From Spirochaetota bacterium (GTDB lineage: Bacteria > Spirochaetota > Spirochaetia > B11-G9): DNA of 7,287 nucleotides. Below the pieces are notes generated by a model. The model had not been told where the DNA came from. It made no database searches and was given only the letters and a program-made list of their open reading frames with translations. The stretch covers positions 1 through 7,287 of the forward strand of contig QNBL01000136.1 in NCBI GenBank assembly GCA_003641695.1. Reading direction: 5' to 3'. Both the position numbers and the translations under genes were made by a program. Shown here in pieces: positions 1 through 6,304 of the stretch (its first letter is position 1; each line of letters opens with the position of its first letter).

Positions 1-1797
1 CTGGCCGTGACCGATCATAGGCAGTCCCGGCAGGGTAACCAGCATAGTACAGACGGCAAAATACTTGTCCCCCTTGCCGAACTGAAGAACCGCGGTATCT
101 TCATCGGGGTTATTCATAAAGTTAACGAAACGTTTGAGGATTTCAGGGTCGTGGGTAAGAGTATTTTTTATTGTCTGTTTGTACTTACCGTTTTCCTCGT
201 TCTTAAGCATGTTCATAAAGGCGCTGTTATACACCCTGTGCATACCGAGGTTTTTAACGAAATACCCCTCCATCATCCAGAATGCTTCTGCCAGCAGAAG
301 GGTGTCGGGAGCTTCCCGGGCAACCCGCTCTACTACCTCTTTCCAGAATTCCCTGGGGATCAGTCTATTGAACTCATCGCTTGACAATCCGTGTTCAGCT
401 CTGCTTGGAATGTCTCCTCCCTGGCCCGGAGCAGGATACCAGAGCCTCTGGATATGTTTTTTTGCCAGGGTCATTGCTGCATCGAATCTGATTACCGGAA
501 AGTTGGAGGCAACGTGTACAACAGTCCTGATTACAGCCTCCCTGACCTCTGCATCCAGATAATTCAGCTGGGCTGTATCATTCCACGGCATGGAGGTACC
601 ATCATTACCATGGTAGATATAACGGACCTTTCCTGTGGTATAGTCTACATGTTTGAAAACAACAGCAGCATCGGTTTTATCATAATAATGGTCCTCAAGA
701 AAGATCCCCGTATCGGAGCTGTCGGAAAGGTTCATACCGTTAAAGGTATATCCCGGAAAAGGAGATTCCCCCAGCTGGATGAACCTGTCGGGATACTGTC
801 TTACCCAGTCAGAGTCAATTCCGGTGTGATTCGGTACCATGTCGCTTGCAAGACGGATACCGAAGGATGAACATCTCCCCTTAAGGTTGTGCAGGGCTTC
901 CCACCCCCCCAGCTCATCTGCAATCTCATAATTTTTTAGAGCATAGGCCGATGATGCGGCATCGGGATTACCGCAGGCATTTTTTATCCTTCTTGATGCC
1001 TCACTCCTTTCCCAGAGTCCGATCAGCCACAGGGTGTTTATCCCTCTGGATGAAAGAATTTGCAGTTCAGCATCGGGTATCTGATCAAGACGTGTTATGT
1101 TTCTGCTGTATTGTTTGGAGAGCTGATCCAGCCATACAAAGGTACTTTTTGCAATCATTATGACATTGGGCATCCAGTGGGTATCTTCGCTGAAATTGTC
1201 GCTGTCAGCATCATCTCCGTAGGTTATCACTTTGCTGGGACCCGGACCGGGAGGGAACTGCGGTTTTCTTTCCTCTCTGAAGAAATCAAGTCCCCGCTTT
1301 ATCCTGTCAATAAAGGGAAGTATAAAATCTCCCCAATGCCCAAGTATATACTGGAGCTGCTTTTCAAGGTCTTCGGGAGCATGAAGTACCGGTTTCATGA
1401 GAAAGGTGATAATGCTTTCACCTTCTCCTTTATCAGAGAAAGCGACGCCTGTAAGTAACTCAGGATACCGAGACGTTAATTCCAGGGATTCATCACTGAT
1501 TATTTCTTTTATTTTTTTTAATGCCGGATTGCGGTTTAAAAGATAAAGAATGATAAGATCCTCTGTTTTATCCGGAGGAACAGACTCTTTACTTTTAAGT
1601 TTTCTAAAGTTCTTTGAAAATATCTCCAATGTATCTTCAATTTCATTATTTGCTGCTGTATCTACACCAAAGAGTTCCATTAGATAATAAAAGATCTCCT
1701 CCAGCAAATGAAGAGATACTGTTTCCGCTTTGGTGAGCTTGGTGTTGCTCCATAACCCTTCAATACTATTAATTCTGCTGTCTGTTCTAACTATCAC
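1..1797 (-). CDS. Large GH13 alpha-amylase-family protein, C-terminus beyond the left edge
   Basis: This frame stays open for 599 codons from a GTG at 1797 to the window edge, so the gene is partial. Likely role: hydrolysis or transfer of alpha-glucosidic bonds in starch, glycogen or maltodextrins. Residues 1 to about 240 match no domain I recognise. The (beta/alpha)8 barrel begins near residue 247 (SRGINTLWLIGLW). The GH13 landmarks follow in order: region I DMVPNH (319-324), region II VIRFDAA with Arg437 and nucleophile Asp439, region III LLAEAFW with acid/base Glu504, and region IV FMNNPDED with Asp565 as stabiliser. LPGLPMIGHGQ, a beta-8-type segment, sits at the edge. The region IV His is replaced by Pro564. 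The GTG overlaps the stop of the preceding gene (GTGA), which suggests translational coupling. The first in-frame ATG is codon 40, a possible alternative start. No signal peptide is visible, so it is probably cytoplasmic. Substrate and reaction (hydrolase, transferase or phosphorylase) are unresolved. Confidence 0.88.
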   Translation of the reverse strand, partial: MIVRTDSRINSIEGLWSNTKLTKAETVSLHLLEEIFYYLMELFGVDTAANNEIEDTLEIFSKNFRKLKSKESVPPDKTEDLIILYLLNRNPALKKIKEIISDESLELTSRYPELLTGVAFSDKGEGESIITFLMKPVLHAPEDLEKQLQYILGHWGDFILPFIDRIKRGLDFFREERKPQFPPGPGPSKVITYGDDADSDNFSEDTHWMPNVIMIAKSTFVWLDQLSKQYSRNITRLDQIPDAELQILSSRGINTLWLIGLWERSEASRRIKNACGNPDAASSAYALKNYEIADELGGWEALHNLKGRCSSFGIRLASDMVPNHTGIDSDWVRQYPDRFIQLGESPFPGYTFNGMNLSDSSDTGIFLEDHYYDKTDAAVVFKHVDYTTGKVRYIYHGNDGTSMPWNDTAQLNYLDAEVREAVIRTVVHVASNFPVIRFDAAMTLAKKHIQRLWYPAPGQGGDIPSRAEHGLSSDEFNRLIPREFWKEVVERVAREAPDTLLLAEAFWMMEGYFVKNLGMHRVYNSAFMNMLKNEENGKYKQTIKNTLTHDPEILKRFVNFMNNPDEDTAVLQFGKGDKYFAVCTMLVTLPGLPMIGHGQ

Positions 1798-2357
1798 TTC
1801 TCTTTGTTGAACCCCTCTTCCAGTCTTTTTATTAAGTCTCTGAGTCTTGCCGCTTCTTCATAGTTCTCCATTTCGACAGCTTTTTCAAGCTCTTTTTGCA
1901 GAAGCTGCAGTTCTGATTCAAGAACCTCTTCCCTGCTTGGAAGTTTCTTTTCGGTAATAGTACTCAGCATAATCCCGGCTTCGTCGACAATTGTTTCATC
2001 AATAAAGATCGGGCATTTACAGCGTGTGGCAATTCCCAGAGAATCTGAAGGACGGGCATCAATGACATGTTTTCCCCCTGCGTAGTTGATTATGATTCTG
2101 GAAAAAAAGGTTCCCTCCTTGAGGGAAGTTATTTCTATCCGGTCCACTTCCGCTTTAAGCTTTTTAAAAAGATTGAGAAAAAGATCATGGGTCAGGGGCC
2201 TGGGCATAGGAACATTTCCCATCCCTATAAGGATGGATTGAGCCTCCAGCTGTCCAATAAAGATCGGAACTGCAGTATCAGAACCAAGAGGACGGACGAG
2301 TACTGCGTTTCCCTGATCATTCCGTGCTATTGTCCAAATTTCAGCTTCAACGAGCAT
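1794..2357 (-). CDS. Bifunctional nuclease (BFN/DUF151) domain protein with C-terminal UVR motif
   Basis: This 187-residue protein has two parts. Residues 1 to about 135 are a BFN (DUF151) domain. Visible family motifs are VPIFIGQLEAQSI (30-42), RPLTHDL (53-59) and IDARPSDSLGIATR (99-112), the last being the most conserved block. Residues about 150-181 form a UvrB/UvrC (UVR) helical hairpin, with LQKELEKAVEMENYEEAARL followed by RDLIKRLEE. BFN proteins have been reported to have DNase and RNase activity in plants and in a thermophile structure; the bacterial role is poorly known. The UVR motif normally mediates protein-protein contacts, as between UvrB and UvrC. The BFN-UVR combination is common in Bacteroidetes, spirochaetes and relatives. 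AGGAG lies 7 nt before the ATG. It follows buk after 60 bp and overlaps the GH13 gene by 4 bp. Family assignment is firm; the physiological function is not. Confidence 0.93.
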   Translation of the reverse strand: MLVEAEIWTIARNDQGNAVLVRPLGSDTAVPIFIGQLEAQSILIGMGNVPMPRPLTHDLFLNLFKKLKAEVDRIEITSLKEGTFFSRIIINYAGGKHVIDARPSDSLGIATRCKCPIFIDETIVDEAGIMLSTITEKKLPSREEVLESELQLLQKELEKAVEMENYEEAARLRDLIKRLEEGFNKEK

Positions 2358-2366
2358 CCGGTAACT

Positions 2367-2385
2367 CCTATACCTAAAGGATAGG
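2367..2385 (-). promoter_or_regulatory. Short hairpin overlapping the BFN ribosome site
   Basis: CCTAT (2367-2371) and ATAGG (2381-2385) are inverted copies, extended by CC/GG across one bulged base, around a 4-nt TAAA/TTTA loop. On the minus-strand transcript the hairpin would cover most of the AGGAG ribosome site (2369-2365) of the BFN gene. It lacks a following T-run, so it is not a terminator. Confidence 0.3.
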
Positions 2386-2406
2386 AAATTAAAAGCTGCA
2401 CTGCAA
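2378..2406 (-). promoter_or_regulatory. Weak candidate promoter before the BFN gene
   Basis: In the 60-bp gap after buk, the minus strand carries TTGCAG (2406-2401), a 17-bp spacer and TATCCT (2383-2378). Matches are partial (TTG of the -35; TAT and the final T of the -10), but the spacing is ideal. It could let the BFN and GH13 genes be expressed apart from ptb-buk. Read-through from ptb-buk is equally possible because no terminator is visible in the gap. Confidence 0.3.
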
Positions 2407-2417
2407 GTAAAATGAAA

Positions 2418-3485
2418 TTAATAATTCCCTGGAGTTTCCATGCCCCTTAACACCCTGAGGGCGCCATCTCTCAGTGCTTCCATCTCATTCTCTCCGGGAT
2501 ATTCAAAGATTCTACCCAGGAATGAGATGTGGTCCTTTATGAAGTCGGTCAAAAATCTGCTGTATGCCAATCCTCCGGTAAGGACTATACCGTCAATCCT
2601 GCCTTTGAGTGCAGCTGCCAGTGCTCCTATCTCCTTGGCAACCTGATATCCCATGGCTTTGTATATAAGCAAAGCTGTTTCATCACCCTCTTTTATTCTA
2701 TTTTCCACTTCACTGCCGTCAGCAGTTCCAAGGTATGCTTTAAGCCCTCCATTTCCCTTAAGCATCTTGAGAACCTCTTTTTTAGAGTACCTTCCGCTGA
2801 AGCAGATTTCCGTCAGCTGTCCAGCCGGAAGTCCGCCGCTCCGTTCCGGAGAAAAAGGTCCATCACCGTTCAAGGCGTTGTTTACGTCTGTAACAGCACC
2901 TTTTCTGTGCGCACCTACGGAGATCCCTCCCCCCATATGGGCTACGATAAAATTGCATTGTTCATATTCCTTTCCCAGCTCCGCTGCAGCTTTCCGGGCA
3001 CTGGCTTTCTGATTCAATGCGTGAAAGATTGATAAGCGCTTTACGTGAGGATGCCCGGAGATGCGGGCAAGGTCATCCAGTTCGTCAACTACCACGGGGT
3101 CGGCTATATAACTTGGGATTCCCTCTTTTTCAGCAAGATTGAAAGCAATTATCCCGCCTAAATTTGATGCATGTTCCCCCATTACCCCTGCCTTCAGATC
3201 CGCAAGCATCTTTTTATTAACATTCCATACTCCGCCGGGGATGGGATTTAAAAGGCCGCCTCTCCCGATGACGGCGGAAAGGGACGAGGCCTCTATACCA
3301 TTGTTTTTCAGTGCTTCTTCGATTATTCCGGTTCTGAACTCATACTGATCTGCTATGGTATCAAACTTTGAAAGTACTTCGTGATTATGGCGTATCGTTT
3401 CTGTCAGGATTTCCTTTTCATCTTCGAAAACAGCAATTTTGGTAGAGGTGGAACCTGGATTTATTACCAGAACCTTGTACTTCAT
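2418..3485 (-). CDS. buk: Butyrate kinase
   Basis: Buk transfers phosphate from butyryl phosphate (or a branched-chain acyl phosphate) to ADP, giving the acid and ATP (EC 2.7.2.7). It is a cytoplasmic member of the ASKHA acetokinase superfamily. At 355 residues it has normal family length. Visible motifs are the N-terminal phosphate loop NPGSTSTKIAVF (9-20), GRGGLLNPIPGGVW (74-87), HASNLGGIIAF (105-115), DPVVVDELDDLARISGHP (129-146), FHALNQKASARKAA (154-167), the adenosine-side loop FIVAHMGGGISVGAH (179-193), and NGDGPFSPERSGGLP (206-220). These features separate it from acetate kinase, which is longer and carries different signatures. AAAGGAG lies 7 nt before the ATG, and the ATG overlaps the ptb stop (ATGA, 3482-3485), indicating coupled translation. 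Substrate could be butyrate, isobutyrate or isovalerate; sequence alone does not decide this. Confidence 0.97.
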   Translation of the reverse strand: MKYKVLVINPGSTSTKIAVFEDEKEILTETIRHNHEVLSKFDTIADQYEFRTGIIEEALKNNGIEASSLSAVIGRGGLLNPIPGGVWNVNKKMLADLKAGVMGEHASNLGGIIAFNLAEKEGIPSYIADPVVVDELDDLARISGHPHVKRLSIFHALNQKASARKAAAELGKEYEQCNFIVAHMGGGISVGAHRKGAVTDVNNALNGDGPFSPERSGGLPAGQLTEICFSGRYSKKEVLKMLKGNGGLKAYLGTADGSEVENRIKEGDETALLIYKAMGYQVAKEIGALAAALKGRIDGIVLTGGLAYSRFLTDFIKDHISFLGRIFEYPGENEMEALRDGALRVLRGMETPGNY

Positions 3486-4396
3486 GGTTTTACTCCTTTT
3501 TTGAGTGATATATAAGCAGAAAGTGCAATTGAATTTAATTTTGTTCCGGCACTGTCGCTTCGGGAGGTTAAAACGATAGGTGCGGATGCGCCTGCTATTG
3601 TGCCGGCAAACTTTGCATCGCTGTAGTAATGAAGAGCTTTGTATACCGAGTTTCCGGTTTCCAGATTGGGAACAAGGATGATATCCGGATCACCGGCAAC
3701 CTCGCTCTCTATTCCCTTGTGTCTGGCGGCTTCTTTGTTTATCGCATTGTCCATAGCCAGAGGACCGTCAACCAGACAGCCCTTGATCTGTCCCCGTTTG
3801 TTCATCATGGTTAGAATTGCAGCATCCATTGTGGACTGTATTGCCGGATTTACCGTCTCAACGGTGCTTAGGACTGCTACCTTGGGGGTTTCTATCCCCA
3901 TATAATGAGCGACTTCAACTGCATTTTCAAGGATTGCTTTCTTTTCGTTGAGGTCAGGAAGGATATTCATTCCGCTGTCGGTTATCATAATGATCTTTTT
4001 AAGATTCTGGGGCTGTATGTAGCCAATATGACTTAAGAGGTGTCCTGAACGAAGTCCCCACTCTTTATGCAGAACTGCTTTCATCAGAATGGAGGAGGCA
4101 AGGAATCCTTTTACCAGTATGTCCGCCTTGCCGGAGGAGATTATTTGTACAGCTTTTTCAGCGGTTTCGTTATCTCCTTCTATGTCGATTATCTCTCCAT
4201 GGAAGTCATAGGAAAGCTTTTCAAGAACAGCTTCAATCTTTTTCCTGCTGCCCAAAAGAATCGGAATTATAATATTCCGCTCCGATGCCTCCTTTACTGC
4301 AGCAAGAATATCTTCATCATTGGCCGCAGCAACGGCAGCCCGCCTCGGTTTGCTGCCAGCAAGAAGGGCATATATATCAGAGAACTCTTTTATCAT
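3482..4396 (-). CDS. ptb: Phosphate butyryltransferase
   Basis: Ptb swaps CoA for phosphate on butyryl-CoA or related acyl-CoAs, making the acyl phosphate used by Buk (EC 2.3.1.19). It belongs to the phosphate acetyl/butyryltransferase family. At 304 residues it matches Ptb and is shorter than typical Pta. Visible conserved blocks are GKADILVKGFL (89-99), TDSGMNILPDLNEKKAIL (139-156), VDGPLAMDNA (209-218), GDPDIILVPNLETGN (235-249) and GASAPIVLTSRSDSAGTK (269-286). The chosen ATG has AAGGAGT 8 nt upstream. It heads a pair with buk, which it overlaps by 4 bp; adjacency to buk favours butyryl over acetyl transfer. The upstream gap carries a good promoter and a palindrome, so the pair is probably regulated there. 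No genes for butyryl-CoA synthesis or ketoacid dehydrogenase are in the window, so the acyl-CoA source is unknown. Confidence 0.95.
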   Translation of the reverse strand: MIKEFSDIYALLAGSKPRRAAVAAANDEDILAAVKEASERNIIIPILLGSRKKIEAVLEKLSYDFHGEIIDIEGDNETAEKAVQIISSGKADILVKGFLASSILMKAVLHKEWGLRSGHLLSHIGYIQPQNLKKIIMITDSGMNILPDLNEKKAILENAVEVAHYMGIETPKVAVLSTVETVNPAIQSTMDAAILTMMNKRGQIKGCLVDGPLAMDNAINKEAARHKGIESEVAGDPDIILVPNLETGNSVYKALHYYSDAKFAGTIAGASAPIVLTSRSDSAGTKLNSIALSAYISLKKGVKP

Positions 4397-4412
4397 GGGA
4401 ATCTACTCCTTG

Positions 4413-4448
4413 AAGCTCTATTATTATACAGATGTAACTATAAATCAA
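4413..4448 (-). promoter_or_regulatory. Probable promoter of ptb-buk
   Basis: On the minus strand, TTGATT (4448-4443) is followed after 17 bp by AATAAT (4425-4420), a near-consensus housekeeping-sigma arrangement. An overlapping TATAAT (4428-4423) is a better -10 hexamer but lies only 14 bp from TTGATT. Transcription would start near 4413-4416, leaving a leader of about 20 nt that contains the AAGGAGT ribosome site (4411-4405) before the ptb ATG. Confidence 0.6.
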
Positions 4449-4450
4449 GC

Positions 4451-4477
4451 ATTATTTGAAACCCTGTTCCAAATAAT
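4451..4477. promoter_or_regulatory. 27-bp imperfect palindrome upstream of ptb, candidate operator
   Basis: The arms are ATTATTTG and CAAATAAT (8 of 8 matching), followed inward by one mismatch, then AAC/GTT matching around a 3-bp centre, so 11 of 12 arm positions are symmetric. On the minus-strand RNA the mismatch becomes a G-U pair. The site ends 2 bp upstream of the proposed ptb -35 box and is centred about 50 bp before the inferred start. No T-run follows it on either strand, so an intrinsic terminator is unlikely. A dimeric transcription factor site is the favoured reading; the protein is unknown. Confidence 0.55.
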
Positions 4478-4510
4478 AAAACACTGCAAGCTTGGATAGG
4501 TCCTGGATTT

Positions 4511-5083
4511 TTATACCCCGGAGTAGTGGCATTTGCTGAACCGTTCTTCAAGGGACACAGCCTCCTTTGTAATCCACAGGTCAAGTATTTTGGAAGCTGC
4601 GTTCAGCAAATCGGGAAGTTCCGTTTCCTCCTCTCTGCTGAATCTGTCCAGTACATAGGATGCCGGAGCTTGTCTTGCGGGTCGTGAAATACCCATTCTC
4701 AGTCGGTAAAAATCTTTGCTGCCGAGGCTGGAAGTTATGGAACGCAACCCGTTGTGCCCTCCCGTTCCGCCTCCCTTTTTTATGGAGAGAAAGCCAAAGT
4801 TTAGTTCAAGATCATCGTGGAGTACCATAATTTGTCCGGCAGGAATCTTGAAGAAAGCCGCTGCGCTTTGAACGCTCTTACCGGTAAGATTCATGAATGT
4901 CCGAGGTTTTAAGAGAACTGTCTTTTCTCCTCCCTCCTGCAGAGAGCACCACCTGGCATTGAATTTGGTTTTCCAAAGAAGATTTCTCCCCTCAAGGAAG
5001 GTGTCGAGGACCATCCACGGCAGATTATGCCTTGTTTTTTCGTACTGTCTTCCCGGATTTCCGGGGAACACCAGCAACTTCAT
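4511..5083 (-). CDS. pth: Peptidyl-tRNA hydrolase
   Basis: Pth cleaves the ester bond of peptidyl-tRNAs released from stalled ribosomes, recycling tRNA in the cytoplasm (EC 3.1.1.29). The 190-residue length is typical. Visible landmarks are the start PGNPGRQYEKTRHN, with Asn9 and catalytic His19; KPRTFMNLTGKSV (59-71); VLHDDLEL with Asp90; and KKGGGTGGHNGLRSI with Asn111. These correspond to the E. coli Asn10, His20, Asp93 and Asn114 set. The N-terminal VFPGNPG differs slightly from the usual VGLGNPG. The ATG must be at 5083 because the next in-frame Met is residue 24, after the catalytic His. No Shine-Dalgarno sequence precedes it, and a -10-like TATACT lies 6 bp upstream (see the promoter entry). 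It is divergent from the ABC importer genes and 114 bp before ptb. Confidence 0.97.
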   Translation of the reverse strand: MKLLVFPGNPGRQYEKTRHNLPWMVLDTFLEGRNLLWKTKFNARWCSLQEGGEKTVLLKPRTFMNLTGKSVQSAAAFFKIPAGQIMVLHDDLELNFGFLSIKKGGGTGGHNGLRSITSSLGSKDFYRLRMGISRPARQAPASYVLDRFSREEETELPDLLNAASKILDLWITKEAVSLEERFSKCHYSGV

Positions 5084-5118
5084 CGGGTAAGTATACAGGA
5101 GTTTCTTAAAGAATTAAA
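5083..5118 (-). promoter_or_regulatory. Candidate pth promoter implying a leaderless mRNA
   Basis: On the minus strand TATACT (5095-5090) stands 6 bp before the pth ATG. A weak TTTAAT (5118-5113) is 17 bp upstream of it. The usual distance from -10 to start places the first transcribed base at or next to the A of the ATG. The stretch before the ATG, TATACTTACCCG, has no purine-rich ribosome site. The -35 match is poor, so this is a moderate call. Confidence 0.45.
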
Positions 5119-5135
5119 GGAAATATCCGGGGAGC

Positions 5136-5163
5136 TTGACTTTTTGGATTTCAGGGGTATACT
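5136..5163 (+). promoter_or_regulatory. Probable promoter of the ABC importer operon
   Basis: TTGACT (5136-5141) and TATACT (5158-5163), separated by 16 bp, are each one base from the housekeeping-sigma consensus or close to it. Transcription would begin near 5168-5171. The -10 is embedded in a short inverted repeat, GGGTA (5155-5159) and TACCC (5163-5167), which could be an operator or coincidence. Confidence 0.65.
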
Positions 5164-5165
5164 AC

Positions 5166-5202
5166 CCATTATCTAAGCAAATAAATAATGGAGTTGATAA
5201 TG
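5166..5202 (+). promoter_or_regulatory. Ribosome site and repeated ATTATC/GATAAT elements at the importer start
   Basis: GGAG (5190-5193) sits 6 nt before the ATG at 5200 and decides that start; the in-frame ATG at 5188 overlaps the ribosome site and has none of its own. CCATTAT (5166-5172) is a perfect inverted copy of ATAATGG (5185-5191), and CATTATC (5167-5173) is a perfect inverted copy of GATAATG (5196-5202). The two pairings share the same left arm and would cover the ribosome site or the start codon respectively. GATAAT-type hexamers also resemble Fur half-sites, but they are not in the contiguous Fur arrangement. Confidence 0.4.
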
Positions 5203-6297
5203 AGAAAGTACATACTTTCAGTTCTTTTTATTCTTCTTGCAACAGCCCTTTTTTCTGCGGGGAGGACAGAAAATGCGGCAGCTGCTGAAGCGGACAAAGG
5301 TGATTCAGTAAAAAATGTTATCGAGATAACCGATTCTACAGGAAATAGAGTTGCTCTGGAAAAAATACCGGAACGGATCACCTTTGCAGGGAGGGCTTCC
5401 ATAATGGTGGCCGATGCTCTGTATATGTTTCCTGAGGCTTCAAAGAGGATCGTGGGTGTCGGATTTACAAATCAGGGCAATGGAAACTTTACCGCTGCCA
5501 TTGATCCAACATACAAGGATAAGGTGTATCTTGATAAATCTGCAGGGGTAGAACAGATCGCCAGAACCAGGCCGGATCTGGTTATTCTGAAGAGCTACCT
5601 GAAAAAGAGCCTGGGAAAGCCTGTGCAGGAGCTTGGCATTCCCGTACTCTATATGGGACTGGAAAATCCCCGGCAGTATGAAGATGACTTCAGGGTTCTT
5701 GGAAAGGTTTTCGGTAACCCGGAAAGAGCGGAAGAGATCATCGCTTTTTACAGGAATCTTCAGGACCGGATTGTAAAACGGACCGAGAAGCTGGAAAAAA
5801 AACCGAAGGTCCTTTTTGTTTACCACTCCTCCAAAGGGGGGGAGACTGCGTTCAATGTACCTCCGAAAAACTGGATACAGACCGGGATGGTAGAGATGGC
5901 AGGAGGGGATCCTGTGTGGGCTGATGATGTCAGCGGAAACGGGTGGACCAGGGTCAATCTTGAACAGATCGCCGTGTGGAATCCGGATTATGTATTTGTT
6001 GCTGCGTACAAACAGAATGTGAAAGCTATTGTAAAGAAACTTCTTGAATCAAAACAATGGGAGAATCTTAATGCAGGAAAGAACGGAAGAATATTCCCGT
6101 TTCCTGAAGACTTTTACAGCTGGGATCAGCCTGACAGTAGATGGATCCTTGGTGCTGCGTGGCTTGCCAGGACCATCAGTCCTGATCTTTTTAAAGATTT
6201 CAATATCGAAGCAATAGCAGAAAAATTTTATAAAGAGTTGTATTTTATGGATGATTCCGTTTATAAAAGAGAAATAAAATCAAGACTTGGCTGGTAG
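5200..6297 (+). CDS. ABC importer periplasmic binding protein, BtuF/FepB (Peripla_BP_2) class
   Basis: This 365-residue protein would capture a metal chelate or similar ligand in the periplasm for the permease encoded next to it. Residues 1-20 are a signal peptide: Lys/Arg at 2-4, a hydrophobic core YILSVLFILLATALF, and FSA before a likely signal peptidase I cut near Gly21. There is no Cys, so it is not a lipoprotein. An Ala/Glu-rich linker leads to ITDSTGNRVALEKIPERI (43-60), the usual opening of the Peripla_BP_2 (PF01497) fold. The N-lobe contains ARTRPDLVIL (121-130), the helical backbone spans about 170-200, and the C-lobe contains VEMAGGDPVW (231-240), LEQIAVWNPDYVFV (254-267) and FYSWDQPDSRWILG (305-318). 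That last motif marks a subgroup I remember but cannot tie to one ligand. Iron siderophore, haem, corrinoid or oxyanion remain possible. The stop codon is 7 bp before the permease start. Confidence 0.9.
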   Translation: MRKYILSVLFILLATALFSAGRTENAAAAEADKGDSVKNVIEITDSTGNRVALEKIPERITFAGRASIMVADALYMFPEASKRIVGVGFTNQGNGNFTAAIDPTYKDKVYLDKSAGVEQIARTRPDLVILKSYLKKSLGKPVQELGIPVLYMGLENPRQYEDDFRVLGKVFGNPERAEEIIAFYRNLQDRIVKRTEKLEKKPKVLFVYHSSKGGETAFNVPPKNWIQTGMVEMAGGDPVWADDVSGNGWTRVNLEQIAVWNPDYVFVAAYKQNVKAIVKKLLESKQWENLNAGKNGRIFPFPEDFYSWDQPDSRWILGAAWLARTISPDLFKDFNIEAIAEKFYKELYFMDDSVYKREIKSRLGW

Positions 6298-6304
6298 GAG
6301 AATA

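Noticed and set aside
391..870. Open plus-strand frame of 159 codons, with others at 7-562 and 951-1458
   Set aside because: They lie opposite the GH13 gene, whose catalytic motifs are intact; their translations show no family motifs.
2529..3032. Plus-strand open frame of 167 codons
   Set aside because: It is the antisense shadow of buk, whose kinase motifs are complete.
3482..4396. Phosphate acetyltransferase (Pta) for the ptb gene
   Set aside because: The length and the overlap with a butyrate kinase, not an acetate kinase, favour Ptb; acetyl activity cannot be fully excluded.
4451..4477. Palindrome read as an intrinsic terminator of pth
   Set aside because: The stem is AT-rich and is followed by GCTTGATT on the minus strand instead of a T-run; the plus-strand side has no T-run either.
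5188..5199. Upstream in-frame ATG that would add four residues to the binding protein
   Set aside because: This ATG overlaps the GGAG ribosome site that serves the ATG at 5200, and starting at 5200 gives a clean signal peptide.
5084..5199. Cobalamin riboswitch upstream of the importer
   Set aside because: The leader is only about 30 nt and the whole gap is 116 bp, too short for a B12 riboswitch, and no B12-box-like sequence is seen.
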